From Micromonospora nigra (GTDB lineage Bacteria; Actinomycetota; Actinomycetes; Mycobacteriales; Micromonosporaceae), in assembly GCF_900091585.1 (NCBI RefSeq), contig NZ_FMHT01000003.1:3215501-3279500 (forward strand): 64,000 bases of DNA, read 5' to 3'. Position 1 is the stretch's first letter. The number at the start of each line of letters is the position of its first letter. Below are positions 17,436 through 24,350 of this stretch, piece after piece. The translations under genes were made by a program, and so were the position numbers. The notes under the pieces were generated by a model. The model had not been told where the DNA came from. It saw nothing but the letters and a program-made list of their open reading frames with translations, and did not search any database.

Positions 17436-17474
17436 ATTCGATATGTACTCCCTATAGTATCGAAATTCGATATG
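17436..17474. promoter_or_regulatory. Candidate operator between DUF2975 and CPBP genes
   Basis: Two copies of ATTCGATATG lie 29 bp apart (17436-17445 and 17465-17474). The second is part of a perfect inverted repeat TATCGAA-A-TTCGATA (17458-17472). The stretch is strikingly AT-rich for this genome and contains TATAGT-like -10 sequences. It sits between divergent genes, next to a self-encoded XRE regulator. Confidence 0.65.
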
Positions 17475-17543
17475 CCGCCGGTGGGCCACCCGGCACCGGT
17501 ACGCCGAACGACCAAGCCACCCACCTGAGAGGTCGGACCAGCC

Positions 17544-18230
17544 GTGGTCATCCCCGTACCCGTCCGCACCGCCGGGCTGTTCCTCGCCGGCTCGCTGATC
17601 TGCTTCGTCGTTCCACCGCTCGCTGCGGGCCTGTTCGCGGCCGACGGGACGCCGGTGGTACTGCTCGCGGTCGCCGGCGCCGAACTGGTGTCGGCCGTCC
17701 TCCTCATCACCTGGTGGCTGCGCCGCCACGGGTTCGACCATCGGACTCTGGGCCTGACGTCGCGCCACTGGCGGCGGGACACGCTGATCGCGGCGGCCAC
17801 CGTTCCGCCCCGCCTGTTGCTGGAGTTCGGGGTGCTGCTGCCCGCATCCGGTGGCGCGGCCAACCCGGAGGTCCAGGAGATCCTACGGATGACCACCGGC
17901 GGTGCGGTCGCAGTGGCCGCCGCCCTCGTGCTGGGTGTCGTGGGTGGCGGCATCGCCGAGGAGTTGTACTTCCGCGGATTCCTCCTCGGGGCGATTCCGC
18001 ACCGATTCACCCGGCCACGGGTGGCGTTGCGGGTGGCGGCGGTCGTCTCGGTGCTCCTGTTCGGCCTGCTGCACCTGCCGGCCAACGCGCTGAACGCGCT
18101 GTCCATCGCCGTCGCCGGGCTGGTCTACACCGGGCTCTTCCTGGCCACCCGCCGACTGACGGCAGCCGTGGTGGCCCACGCGTTGTGGAACACCGCCGCG
18201 GTCGGCGCAGTCCTCGTCAGCTACGGCTGA
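17544..18230 (+). CDS. CPBP-family intramembrane metalloprotease
   Basis: A 228-residue polytopic protein of the Abi/CAAX-protease family. The glutamate pair and Arg of motif 1 are E139-E140 and R144 (AEELYFRGFL), motif 2 has H177 (FGLLHLP), and motif 3 has H212 and N216 (AHALWN). All catalytic residues are therefore present. Family members process prenylated proteins, self-immunity targets or signalling proteins; the substrate is unknown here. The GTG start at 17544 has GAGAGG about 15 nt upstream. It is divergent from the DUF2975/XRE pair and may share its control region. Confidence 0.88.
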   Translation: MVIPVPVRTAGLFLAGSLICFVVPPLAAGLFAADGTPVVLLAVAGAELVSAVLLITWWLRRHGFDHRTLGLTSRHWRRDTLIAAATVPPRLLLEFGVLLPASGGAANPEVQEILRMTTGGAVAVAAALVLGVVGGGIAEELYFRGFLLGAIPHRFTRPRVALRVAAVVSVLLFGLLHLPANALNALSIAVAGLVYTGLFLATRRLTAAVVAHALWNTAAVGAVLVSYG

Positions 18231-18452
18231 GCAGGGGTTCGCCGCCCCGGCCGGGGTCGGCGGCACGGCCTGCACCGCATCTGACCCTCCCGGATGCCCA
18301 CGCCGACCGATTCGTACGGTGATCACTCCCCGCAGTCAGGTGCGTGGGCCGGAGGTGCCACCATGCGAACCACCTCGCCACCATCGCCGGTGATCCACCA
18401 ACCATAAGTTTGCCCAGCTCATCCGATGCGTCGGCGGCGACATTGGGCCGAG

Positions 18453-18472
18453 TTGGCTAAGGTGTTAGCTAA
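18453..18472 (+). promoter_or_regulatory. Direct repeats upstream of toxin-antitoxin pair 1
   Basis: TTGGCTAA (18453-18460) and TTAGCTAA (18465-18472) are direct repeats with a 12-bp period, the second itself palindromic. They lie just before AGGAGG (18476-18481) and the antitoxin start. The placement fits the usual autoregulatory site of Phd/VapB antitoxins. Confidence 0.5.
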
Positions 18473-18488
18473 ACGAGGAGGTCGGATG

Positions 18489-18743
18489 ATGTCGGCTGAG
18501 GCTGTGCACTACAACATGCATGACGCCAAGACTCATCTGTCGCGCATCATCGAACGGGTGGAGCGCGGCGAGGAGATCATCATCGATCGGGCGGGCACCC
18601 CGGTGGCGAAGGTGGTGCCGCTGGTCCGACGGGCCAACCGCACCGCAATCGGCTCCCTCGCCGGGCAACTGGACCTCTCCGGCGACTGGGACTCCCCCCA
18701 GACCAACGCCGAGATCGCCAACGACTTCGGCATCGGCGCATGA
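18489..18743 (+). CDS. Phd/YefM-type antitoxin, pair 1
   Basis: An 84-residue antitoxin. The N-terminal DNA-binding domain (NMHDAKTHLSRIIERVERGE) is followed by EIIIDRAGTPVAKVVPL, the hallmark of the Phd/YefM family. The C-terminal segment (SGDWDSPQTNAEIANDFG) would wrap the toxin. The ATG at 18489 is 7 nt from AGGAGG; the adjacent ATG at 18486 is also possible. Its stop overlaps the toxin start (ATGA). Confidence 0.92.
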   Translation: MSAEAVHYNMHDAKTHLSRIIERVERGEEIIIDRAGTPVAKVVPLVRRANRTAIGSLAGQLDLSGDWDSPQTNAEIANDFGIGA

Positions 18744-19114
18744 CCCTGCTGCTGGACACCCACGTCGTGCTCTGGGCCATCACCGGCGATGCGACCCTCG
18801 GCACCGAGTTCCTCGACCAGTTACGCCACGAGCCAGACATACTTCTCTCCCCGGTCAGCCTGTGGGAGATCACCATCAAGCAGAGTGCGGGGAAGCTCGC
18901 CGGCCCACCCGACCTCGCCGAGCGGGTGAGGGACATGGGCTTCCAGGAACTCCCGGTGACCCACGCCCACGCCATCACCGCCGGCCGCCTCCCACCCCAC
19001 CACCGCGATCCCTTCGACCGCATGCTCGTGGCACAGGCGATCACCGAGGGTCTGACCCTGGCCACCCGAGACGCGTCGATATCGCTGTACGACGTGGACG
19101 TCCTCAAGGTGTGA
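18740..19114 (+). CDS. PIN-domain toxin (VapC-like), pair 1
   Basis: A 124-residue PIN ribonuclease. The expected acidic quartet is present: D6 (LLLDTH), E43 (SLWEIT), D93 (DPFDRM) and D111 (LATRDA). PIN toxins cleave tRNA or rRNA when their antitoxin is lost. It overlaps the antitoxin by 4 nt. The sequence belongs to the COG3744 branch that typically pairs with Phd-type antitoxins. It appears intact. Confidence 0.92.
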   Translation: MTLLLDTHVVLWAITGDATLGTEFLDQLRHEPDILLSPVSLWEITIKQSAGKLAGPPDLAERVRDMGFQELPVTHAHAITAGRLPPHHRDPFDRMLVAQAITEGLTLATRDASISLYDVDVLKV

Positions 19115-19142
19115 TCGGCCGGGCTCGTCCCGGCCTGCCAAG

Positions 19143-19322
19143 AACCACACGACGACGGCCCCGGGGCTGCGGCTCGTGGTCGAGCTCGCCGCAGCCCCGG
19201 CCCTCCGCGACCACCACCTCCTTCCCAGCGTGCGCGCCGAGCTGCTGCCGGCACGACCCGCCGAACTGCTGGCCAGTCGTCATGGCCTGGACCTCGTCGA
19301 CCTCTGGTCGGCGAACAGGTAG
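19143..19322 (+). pseudogene. C-terminal remnant of an ECF sigma factor-like gene
   Basis: A frame without a start reads PGLRLVVELAAAPAL, then RDHHLLPSVRAELL, and ends at TAG 19320-19322. This matches the helical C-terminal extension of DUF6596-type extracytoplasmic sigma factors (blocks like 'YHLLHAVRADLL'). No sigma2 or sigma4 region is present upstream, since toxin pair 1 occupies that space. It is a truncated relic. The assignment rests on one block of resemblance. Confidence 0.5.
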
Positions 19323-19348
19323 CCCGGATGACGCCAGGAGCTAGATTC

Positions 19349-19370
19349 GTAGAACATCTGGTTCTACACT
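19349..19370 (+). promoter_or_regulatory. Operator and leaderless promoter of toxin-antitoxin pair 2
   Basis: GTAGAAC (19349-19355) and GTTCTAC (19361-19367) are perfect inverted arms around ATCTG. A -10-like TACACT (19365-19370) overlaps the right arm and ends 7 nt before the antitoxin ATG at 19378, so the transcript is probably leaderless and binding here would block the promoter. Confidence 0.7.
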
Positions 19371-19377
19371 CGTATCC

Positions 19378-19656
19378 ATGGAACGCATCGGTGTCCGGGA
19401 GCTGAACCAGAACACGAGCCAGGTGTTGGCTCGGGTGAGTGGCGGCGAGACCGTCGAGATCACCGATCGCGGACACCCGATCGCCCGACTTGTTCCGGTA
19501 GGCGACGACAGGTCGGTGTTGGCCAAGTTGGTAGCGGCAGGGCGAGCCGTCGCCCCAACCGGCGGCGGCTCTGTGCCACTTCCACCGAAGCTCGGTGACG
19601 AAAAGGTGGACGTGGCCGCCTCCCTCGCTGCGATGCGTGACGAGGAGCGCTGGTGA
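19378..19656 (+). CDS. Phd/YefM-type antitoxin, pair 2
   Basis: A 92-residue antitoxin beginning MERIGVRELNQNTSQVLARV, then GETVEITDRGHPIARLVPV, the typical VapB/Phd DNA-binding fold. A Pro/Gly linker leads to an acidic C-terminus (SLAAMRDEERW). There is no ribosome-binding site; the -10 element ends 7 nt before the ATG, indicating a leaderless message. Its last codons overlap the toxin start (GTGA). It is unrelated in sequence to pair 1 beyond the common family. Confidence 0.92.
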   Translation: MERIGVRELNQNTSQVLARVSGGETVEITDRGHPIARLVPVGDDRSVLAKLVAAGRAVAPTGGGSVPLPPKLGDEKVDVAASLAAMRDEERW

Positions 19657-20063
19657 TCTATCTCGATTCAGCTGCCGTCGTCAAGCTGGTTCGGCAGGAG
19701 ATGTGCAGCGCCGACCTTGTCTCCTGGCTCAACAAGCACGACGACGTGCCGCTGGTCTCCTCCGCTCTCGTCGAGGTGGAAGTGCCCAGAGCGCTGCGCC
19801 GATCAGCTCCGCAAGCTTTGATCGGAGTACCGGCTGCCGTCGGACGGCTGTTCCGACTGGAGATCGACAGCACGATCCGTGCGACCGCAGCCGCGTTCGC
19901 CGAGCCGGCGCTCCGCAGCCTCGACGCCATCCACCTGGCCACCGCCCAAGTACTGACCAACGAGTCCGGCACGGCACTCACCGCCTTCGTCACCTACGAC
20001 CGGCGGTTGCTCGAATGCGCCAAGGAAGCAGGACTGCCCGTAGCAAGCCCCGGTCAGAACTGA
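19653..20063 (+). CDS. PIN-domain toxin (VapC-like), pair 2
   Basis: A 136-residue PIN ribonuclease starting with GTG. The acidic residues are D5 (IYLDSA), E41/E43 (LVEVEV), D91 (RSLDAIHLATA) and D116 (FVTYDRRL), so the active site looks complete. It is translationally coupled to the antitoxin upstream. Together with pair 1 it flanks a sigma-factor relic, suggesting that addiction modules outlasted the element that carried them. Confidence 0.92.
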   Translation: MIYLDSAAVVKLVRQEMCSADLVSWLNKHDDVPLVSSALVEVEVPRALRRSAPQALIGVPAAVGRLFRLEIDSTIRATAAAFAEPALRSLDAIHLATAQVLTNESGTALTAFVTYDRRLLECAKEAGLPVASPGQN

Positions 20064-20286
20064 CCCACGAATTCGCCACCCTGGTGGGGAGTCCGGTCGT
20101 CGTATGGCAGCGCGGCCAAGACATCGACCGTGGCCTGCCTTTCTGCTACCTGCACCCCTCCGTTCGGGTATCCGTTCGGTGGACCGGATGTGGCACAACC
20201 CGAACCGCATTCCCGCAGCTCAGGGTGGGATAGTGACTGTCACACCGTACGGCTCCGACGGCCGTAACGCGGGCGCAGGTCCGCTC

Positions 20287-20319
20287 CCCATGCTCGGCTC
20301 GCAGTCAGCCGAGCATGGG
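20287..20319. terminator. 13-bp hairpin downstream of toxin pair 2
   Basis: Perfect inverted arms 20287-20299 and 20307-20319 with a 7-nt loop, 224 nt past the toxin stop. It could end the toxin-antitoxin transcript or shield the following short frame. Confidence 0.5.
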
Positions 20320-20326
20320 AGGAACA

Positions 20327-20452
20327 ATGGGCCAGAATTGGCGTGGTGGTCGTGGCCGCCGATCGGCCACTGCCGGTGCTTACCGACCTCGTCGGCATCG
20401 GCGGCGGGGGTGTGACCACTGGTTGACGTCCTACGGCTTCGCGACGGCCTGA
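20327..20452 (+). CDS. Possible 41-residue Arg-rich peptide
   Basis: The ATG at 20327 follows GGGAGG (20317-20322) by 4 nt and opens a 41-codon frame that is extremely basic (RGGRGRRSATAG, then RRHRRRGCDHWL). No family is recognised. It lies between the hairpin at 20287 and the integrase remnant, where a small element protein such as an excisionase might be expected. It lacks a recognisable winged-helix pattern and could be non-coding. Confidence 0.3.
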   Translation: MGQNWRGGRGRRSATAGAYRPRRHRRRGCDHWLTSYGFATA

Positions 20453-20489
20453 GTCAGCCTCGCCAATGGGGCGCTTCGACCCCTCGCTT

Positions 20490-21267
20490 GTAAGTTCTGG
20501 GCGCATCGTCCGGGCCCCAGTGCTGCGCCCAGGGCAAGGACCAGCGGCGTAAGCCCGCCCAGCGTCGCTGCTGTGTCCTCGGACGCTGCTGCCAGGATCT
20601 GCCCTCGGCAACGAGCGTCACCCATCTGCGGACCGTGCTCCGGACGCTGCTCTCCCAGGCGATCATCGACGGGCTGATCACCCGCAACGTCGCGTCCCTG
20701 GTGAAGCTGCCGCCGGTACGTAGGCGCAAGCGGAAGGCGTGGACGAGCGACGAGGCGCGGCGCTTCCTGGAGTCGGCTCGCGTCGACGACGATCCGCTCT
20801 ACGCCGCTTACGTTCTGGTCCTGGTGCTCGGTCTGCGCAAGGGTGAAATGTTGGGGCTCACCTGGGCGGATGTCGACCTCGACGCGGGGGAGTTGACCGT
20901 CGACCGACAGCTTCAGCGGGTCGGTGCCGAACTGCTGCACCGGGAGACGAAGACGGCCGCCTCGGACGCCACCCTGCCGCTGCCGGACATCTGCACCGTG
21001 GCGCTCGACCGCCGCCGTGCCGCGCAGACCGTCGCCCGGGATGCCGCTGGTCCGGCCTGGCAGCCTTCCGACCTGATCTTCACCACCCGGTACGGGCGGC
21101 CGGTCGAGCCGCGCAACGTCAACCGCTTCTGGGACCGGCGTTGCGATGCTGCCGGAGTCCGGCGGATCACCGTCCGGGACGCACGGCGGACCTGTGCCTC
21201 GCTCCTGGCGGACCTGGACGTGCACCCTCGGGTGGCGATGCAGATCCTCCGGCACGCCTACTGCTGA
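20490..21267 (+). pseudogene. Tyrosine recombinase (integrase) remnant
   Basis: A phage-type integrase lacking its N-terminal arm-binding domain. The visible part begins in the core-binding region (VTHLRTVLRTLLSQAI; a frame open from about 20490). The catalytic domain shows the first Arg in LGLRKGEMLGLTWADV. The second catalytic box (normally HDLRHT) has become RDARRTCASLLADLD, the next box reads ILRHAYC and then stops, so the nucleophilic Tyr is missing. It ends 68 bp from the 3' end of tRNA-Lys and points at it, the usual geometry of an element integrated at a tRNA. It is inactive as it stands. Confidence 0.85.
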
Positions 21268-21335
21268 CTTCGCTGCTGTGCCGCGCCTGATCACGGTTTC
21301 CAAAGCCCGATCAGGGCCGCTGACCTGGGGTGGAG

Positions 21336-21407
21336 TGGGCCGCCAGGGACTCGAACCCTGAACCTATGGATTAAAAGTCCACAGCTCTGCCATTGAGCTA
21401 GCGGCCC
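21336..21407 (-). tRNA. tRNA-Lys (UUU)
   Basis: Reading leftward from 21407: a 7-bp acceptor stem GGGCCGC with GCGGCCC, a four-bp D stem, an anticodon stem GTGGA/TCCAT with loop CTTTTAA (anticodon TTT), and a T arm CAGGG-TTCGAGT-CCCTG. The gene is 72 nt, with discriminator A and no encoded CCA. The integrase relic adjoins its 3' end. Confidence 0.96.
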
Positions 21408-21749
21408 GCTGGGCCATCAGGCTACCCGATCGTCCGCCTTCGGGTTGTGATGTGGTCCGCCCCGCTGCACACCGCCCGCGTACGGATGAATCGGCCGGAG
21501 CCTTGCTGGCTCAGGCCCCGTGCCGGCAGCTGTGCCCGGATCTGCCTTCCCCGAGGCCGGGCAGCACAGATGTGACCCGGCCGACGGGTTGCCCTTCAGT
21601 GCCCGAGCACACGTGTCCGATAGACGACGTCCTGGGTTGACAACCACTCCGCGCCGGTGACGCGTGAGCAGGGTGCGGTGGTGCCGCCGGCGATGCCCGA
21701 CAGTGCCGCCGGCGACCCGACCCGTACCACCTCGTCAGGGAGAACAACC
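21408..21749. other. Intergenic region upstream of the flavoprotein gene
   Basis: This holds the tRNA-Lys promoter on the minus strand and the leader of the flavoprotein gene on the plus strand (AGGGAG before 21750). No further gene is supported. Confidence 0.5.
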
Positions 21750-22913
21750 ATGAGTCAGCCCGCCGACCTCCTCCGCGCAGCCCGTGAGCTCGCGGCCACC
21801 ATCACCGCTCGCGCCCCGGAACTCGACGCCGACCGCGGCCTGCCCGCCGACCTGCTCGCCCAGCTGAAGAAGGCAGGGTTCTTCCGGATGTTCGTGCCGC
21901 GCAGCCACCACGGCCACGAGGTCGACCTGCGTGTCGGACTCGACGTGTTGGAGACGCTGGCGCGTGCCGACGCCTCGACCGGCTGGACTGTCATGATCGG
22001 ATCCGAGACGCCGCACCTGGTGGCGCTGCTGGAGCGCGAGCAGTTCGACAAGTTCTATGCCAACGGCCCCGACGTGATCATCGCCGGCGGCTTCAACGCC
22101 CAGGGCGTTGCCGAGGTCGTCGACGGCGGCTACGCGGTGAACGGCACGTGGGCATTCGCCAGCGGCAGCGCGCATGCTGACTGGATCTTCGGTAACTGCG
22201 TGGTGACCCGCGACGGCCAGCCGCTGCCCGGCGCGACCGAAGGAGTGCCGCACCTGCGCTCGATGCTCGTGCCCGCCGGGCAGGCGCAGATCATCGACAC
22301 CTGGCACGTCCTGGGCCTGCGCGGCACCGGCAGCAACGACGTGGCGATCTCGAACGTACGGGTCCCGGCCGAGCACACCTTCGACCTGTTCACCGGCGCG
22401 CCGTGCGTGCCCGGTCCCGGCTTCGTCGCCCCGCTGGTGCACTTCGTGCTGCATCTCGGCGCGGTGGCCGTCGGCATCGCGCAGGGCGCGCTGGACGAGA
22501 CCGTGGCGATGGTCAACTCTGGCAAGCAGCGGCTGTACGCCAAGAACGGGCTCAAGGACTCGCCGGTGTTCCACGTCCACCTGGGACGGGCCGAGCTGGA
22601 CGTTCGAGCCGCCCGGGCTCTGCTGCACGAGGTGGCCGACGAGGTGTGGGCAGCTTGCGAGCACGACCCGGCCGCGCTCACCGAGCTGGCCCCGCGTGCC
22701 TCGGCGACGCTGGCCTGGGTGACCGAAGCCGCTGTGCGGGCCGTTGACACCTGCTACCGCAGCGGCGGTGGCGCAGTGGCCCGCAACTCGTCGGCGATCC
22801 AGCGCCGGTTCCGTGACATGCACACCTTCAGCCAGCACGCGGCGGTGGCGGAGGGCTGGCTGGCCACCGGCGGAGCGGCCCTGCTGGGTCAGCCGCAGGG
22901 CCTGGCGTACTGA
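21750..22913 (+). CDS. Acyl-CoA dehydrogenase-like flavin monooxygenase/hydroxylase
   Basis: A 387-residue protein of the acyl-CoA dehydrogenase fold, closest in pattern to the flavin-dependent hydroxylase branch (HpaB/HsaA/DszC-like). Visible blocks are FFRMFVPRSHHGHEVD, ASTGWTVMIGS, AFASGSAHADWIFGNCV, WHVLGLRGTGSND and the C-terminal SAIQRRFRDMHTFSQHA, a His-rich end typical of that branch. The catalytic Glu of true acyl-CoA dehydrogenases is not apparent. Such enzymes need a separate flavin reductase, which is not adjacent. The ATG at 21750 follows AGGGAG. It lies intact between the integrase and DISARM relics and could be cargo. Confidence 0.85.
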   Translation: MSQPADLLRAARELAATITARAPELDADRGLPADLLAQLKKAGFFRMFVPRSHHGHEVDLRVGLDVLETLARADASTGWTVMIGSETPHLVALLEREQFDKFYANGPDVIIAGGFNAQGVAEVVDGGYAVNGTWAFASGSAHADWIFGNCVVTRDGQPLPGATEGVPHLRSMLVPAGQAQIIDTWHVLGLRGTGSNDVAISNVRVPAEHTFDLFTGAPCVPGPGFVAPLVHFVLHLGAVAVGIAQGALDETVAMVNSGKQRLYAKNGLKDSPVFHVHLGRAELDVRAARALLHEVADEVWAACEHDPAALTELAPRASATLAWVTEAAVRAVDTCYRSGGGAVARNSSAIQRRFRDMHTFSQHAAVAEGWLATGGAALLGQPQGLAY

Positions 22914-22921
22914 GGGCTTCC

Positions 22922-23520
22922 ACCTCGGCTGAGCTTTCGAACCAGATCGACGTGTACGCCCCGGAGGGCCGCGGACCGCAGCTCGGCTACCACCTCGGCG
23001 ACCCGTACGCGGCGAAGCTCGCCACGAGCAGTCTGCTCCGGGCCGCCCGGATGACCTCGACGATCACGGAACTGGTCAGCCCTACGGGCACGGCTGCACT
23101 GGTCGGCCCGCTGACTGCCAGCTCGGTGCGCCTCGCGTCCGCGCGCCCGTACAGGAGGGCTGCGCTGAGCAGGGCGAGAGCGACCGCTGGGCCGGGAAGG
23201 TCGGGTGCCTCGGTCGAGGTGGTGGTTGCCCCGCTCGCAGAAGGTCCGCCCTGGTCCGGCTGGCGACGGCGTACCGCGATGGTGAAGGCGGTGAGGCCGA
23301 GGTACGCCTCGGTCTTGCCGCCACCGGTGGGGAACCAGAGGAGGTCGGCGACGGCCTGGCCGGCGTCGTCACCCCGCTCCCGGTGCCGGGACGTCGGGTC
23401 GGGGGAGGCGAGCAGCGTGATGCCGGCGGCGATCCGGTCGGCCGCCTCACGGTCGTCGCGTAACGCCTCGCGCACCCGGCGGCGATAGCCGTCGAGCCGT
23501 CGTTCCGGAGAACCCGATGT
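22922..23520 (-). pseudogene. Collapsed DISARM defence locus: drmA fragment fused to drmC fragment
   Basis: Reading leftward, the first part matches the DISARM helicase DrmA: RLDGYRRRVREALRDDREAA, then DRIAAGITLLASPDP, then an internal loss, then the Walker A block LLWFPTGGGKTEAYLGLTAF (about 23294-23338). The frame then passes into a phospholipase-D-like segment resembling the DrmC N-terminus (ELAVSGPTSAAVP, VIVEVIRAARSRLLVASFAAY). That frame stops at 22987, but a frameshift near 22997-23012 continues the match (VAEVVAELRSAALRGVHVDL). drmB is absent between them. The order drmA-(drmB)-drmC on one strand fits a DISARM operon shrunk by deletion. No functional system remains. Confidence 0.72.
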
Positions 23521-23580
23521 CCACCCTGTCCGGTCAGCGCGGCAGGTTGAATCACCGGCGCGGATGGGTAAACGGGCGAC

Positions 23581-23781
23581 ATGACTGAGCTGCCGACGAA
23601 CATTCTGACGGACGCTGGCTTCACGGCTGACGAGGCCGATGACATCGTTCAAGGCTTGGTGCAAGGTATTGACCTGCATCAAGACACGCAGCGCACACAC
23701 TCCGTCAACATCGACGAACTCTCCCCAGAGAAGAAGGAGGCGCTCGAGCGGTTCAACATGGCTGTCGCTGCGGACCGCTGA
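23581..23781 (+). CDS. Small acidic protein, unknown
   Basis: A 66-residue product (start ATG at 23581; MTELPTNILTDAGF, then ADEADDIVQGLVQ, then a helical, acidic C-terminus). Codon third positions are far less GC-biased than in neighbouring genes, which suggests recent acquisition. No family is recognised; size and charge would suit an antitoxin, anti-restriction or peptide-type product. It ends 9 nt before a strong hairpin. It interrupts the wreckage zone and appears intact. Confidence 0.5.
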   Translation: MTELPTNILTDAGFTADEADDIVQGLVQGIDLHQDTQRTHSVNIDELSPEKKEALERFNMAVAADR

Positions 23782-23790
23782 GACGAGCAC

Positions 23791-23837
23791 CGACCGGCGT
23801 CCCGACGCGTGCTCAATGATTGTCGGGACGCCGGTCG
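23791..23837. terminator. Bidirectional hairpin between convergent genes
   Basis: Perfect 16-bp arms 23791-23806 and 23822-23837 with a 15-nt loop. The right arm overlaps the final codons of the leftward fragment ending at 23813, and the left arm follows the stop of the rightward small gene, so it could serve both. Confidence 0.75.
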
Positions 23838-24034
23838 CGCAACGTGGAGTAGCCGGCGTAGTAGCGGCCGAAACCGTAGCCGCCGGCCGCCAGGGTGGCC
23901 AGCGCCCAGGGCCGTAGCCGGTCGCGCAGCTTGTCGGGCGCCAGCCGATCGACCGGCACCCGGAGGACCCCGAGCAGCTCGTACCACTGGTCAGCCGTGC
24001 CGGGGTCGACACCGCGCTGCTCGGCGAGGGAGTG
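23813..24034 (-). pseudogene. C-terminal gene fragment of unknown family
   Basis: A 73-codon open stretch without a start, bounded upstream by an in-frame TAG (24035-24037) and ending at a natural TGA beside a terminator. It reads like real protein: HSLAEQRGVDPGTADQWYEL, then VPVDRLAPDKLRDRLRPWAL, then GGYGFGRYYAGYSTLRD. The family is not recognised. The preserved stop and terminator suggest the 3' end of a once-functional gene cut off by the sequence now carrying the DUF5753 fragment. Confidence 0.5.
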
Positions 24035-24240
24035 CTACGCCAGCAGGTCGGCGGACCGGCCGGGATGAGCGCTCAACTTGATCACCTCGTTTGGCTGGCG
24101 ACCGAGCGGCCATACCAGATCGAGATCCGGTCGTTGCCGTTCTCTGCTGGCGCGCACCCTGCGCTCGACGGCTCCTTTCAGATCCTGTCATCTCCGTCGC
24201 CCAGGTTGCCCGACCTGGTCAGGCAGGAGATGCTGCTCCC
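24017..24240 (+). pseudogene. DUF5753 fragment of an XRE regulator
   Basis: The frame reads LLGEGVLRQQVGGPAGM, SAQLDHLVWLATERP and IEIRSLPFSAGAHPALDGSF. This matches the C-terminal DUF5753 ligand domain that follows a helix-turn-helix in many actinobacterial regulators. The DNA-binding half is missing and the normal continuation after SPRLPDLV is lost. In intact systems such genes often sit beside small DUF397 proteins. This is another piece of the decayed region. Confidence 0.7.
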
Positions 24241-24350
24241 GGCTTCCTCACCGGCCTCAAGGTCGAGTCCGCACGTCAGTCGTCGCCACCTGCCTTCAGA
24301 ACCTCCACGCGGAGCTCTTCCGCCTCGCCGGCGGCTGAGTACCTGGTGCG

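Noticed and set aside
21300..21420. An attL/attR pair at tRNA-Lys
   Set aside because: I looked for a second copy of the tRNA 3' end elsewhere in the window and found none, so the element boundary could not be defined.
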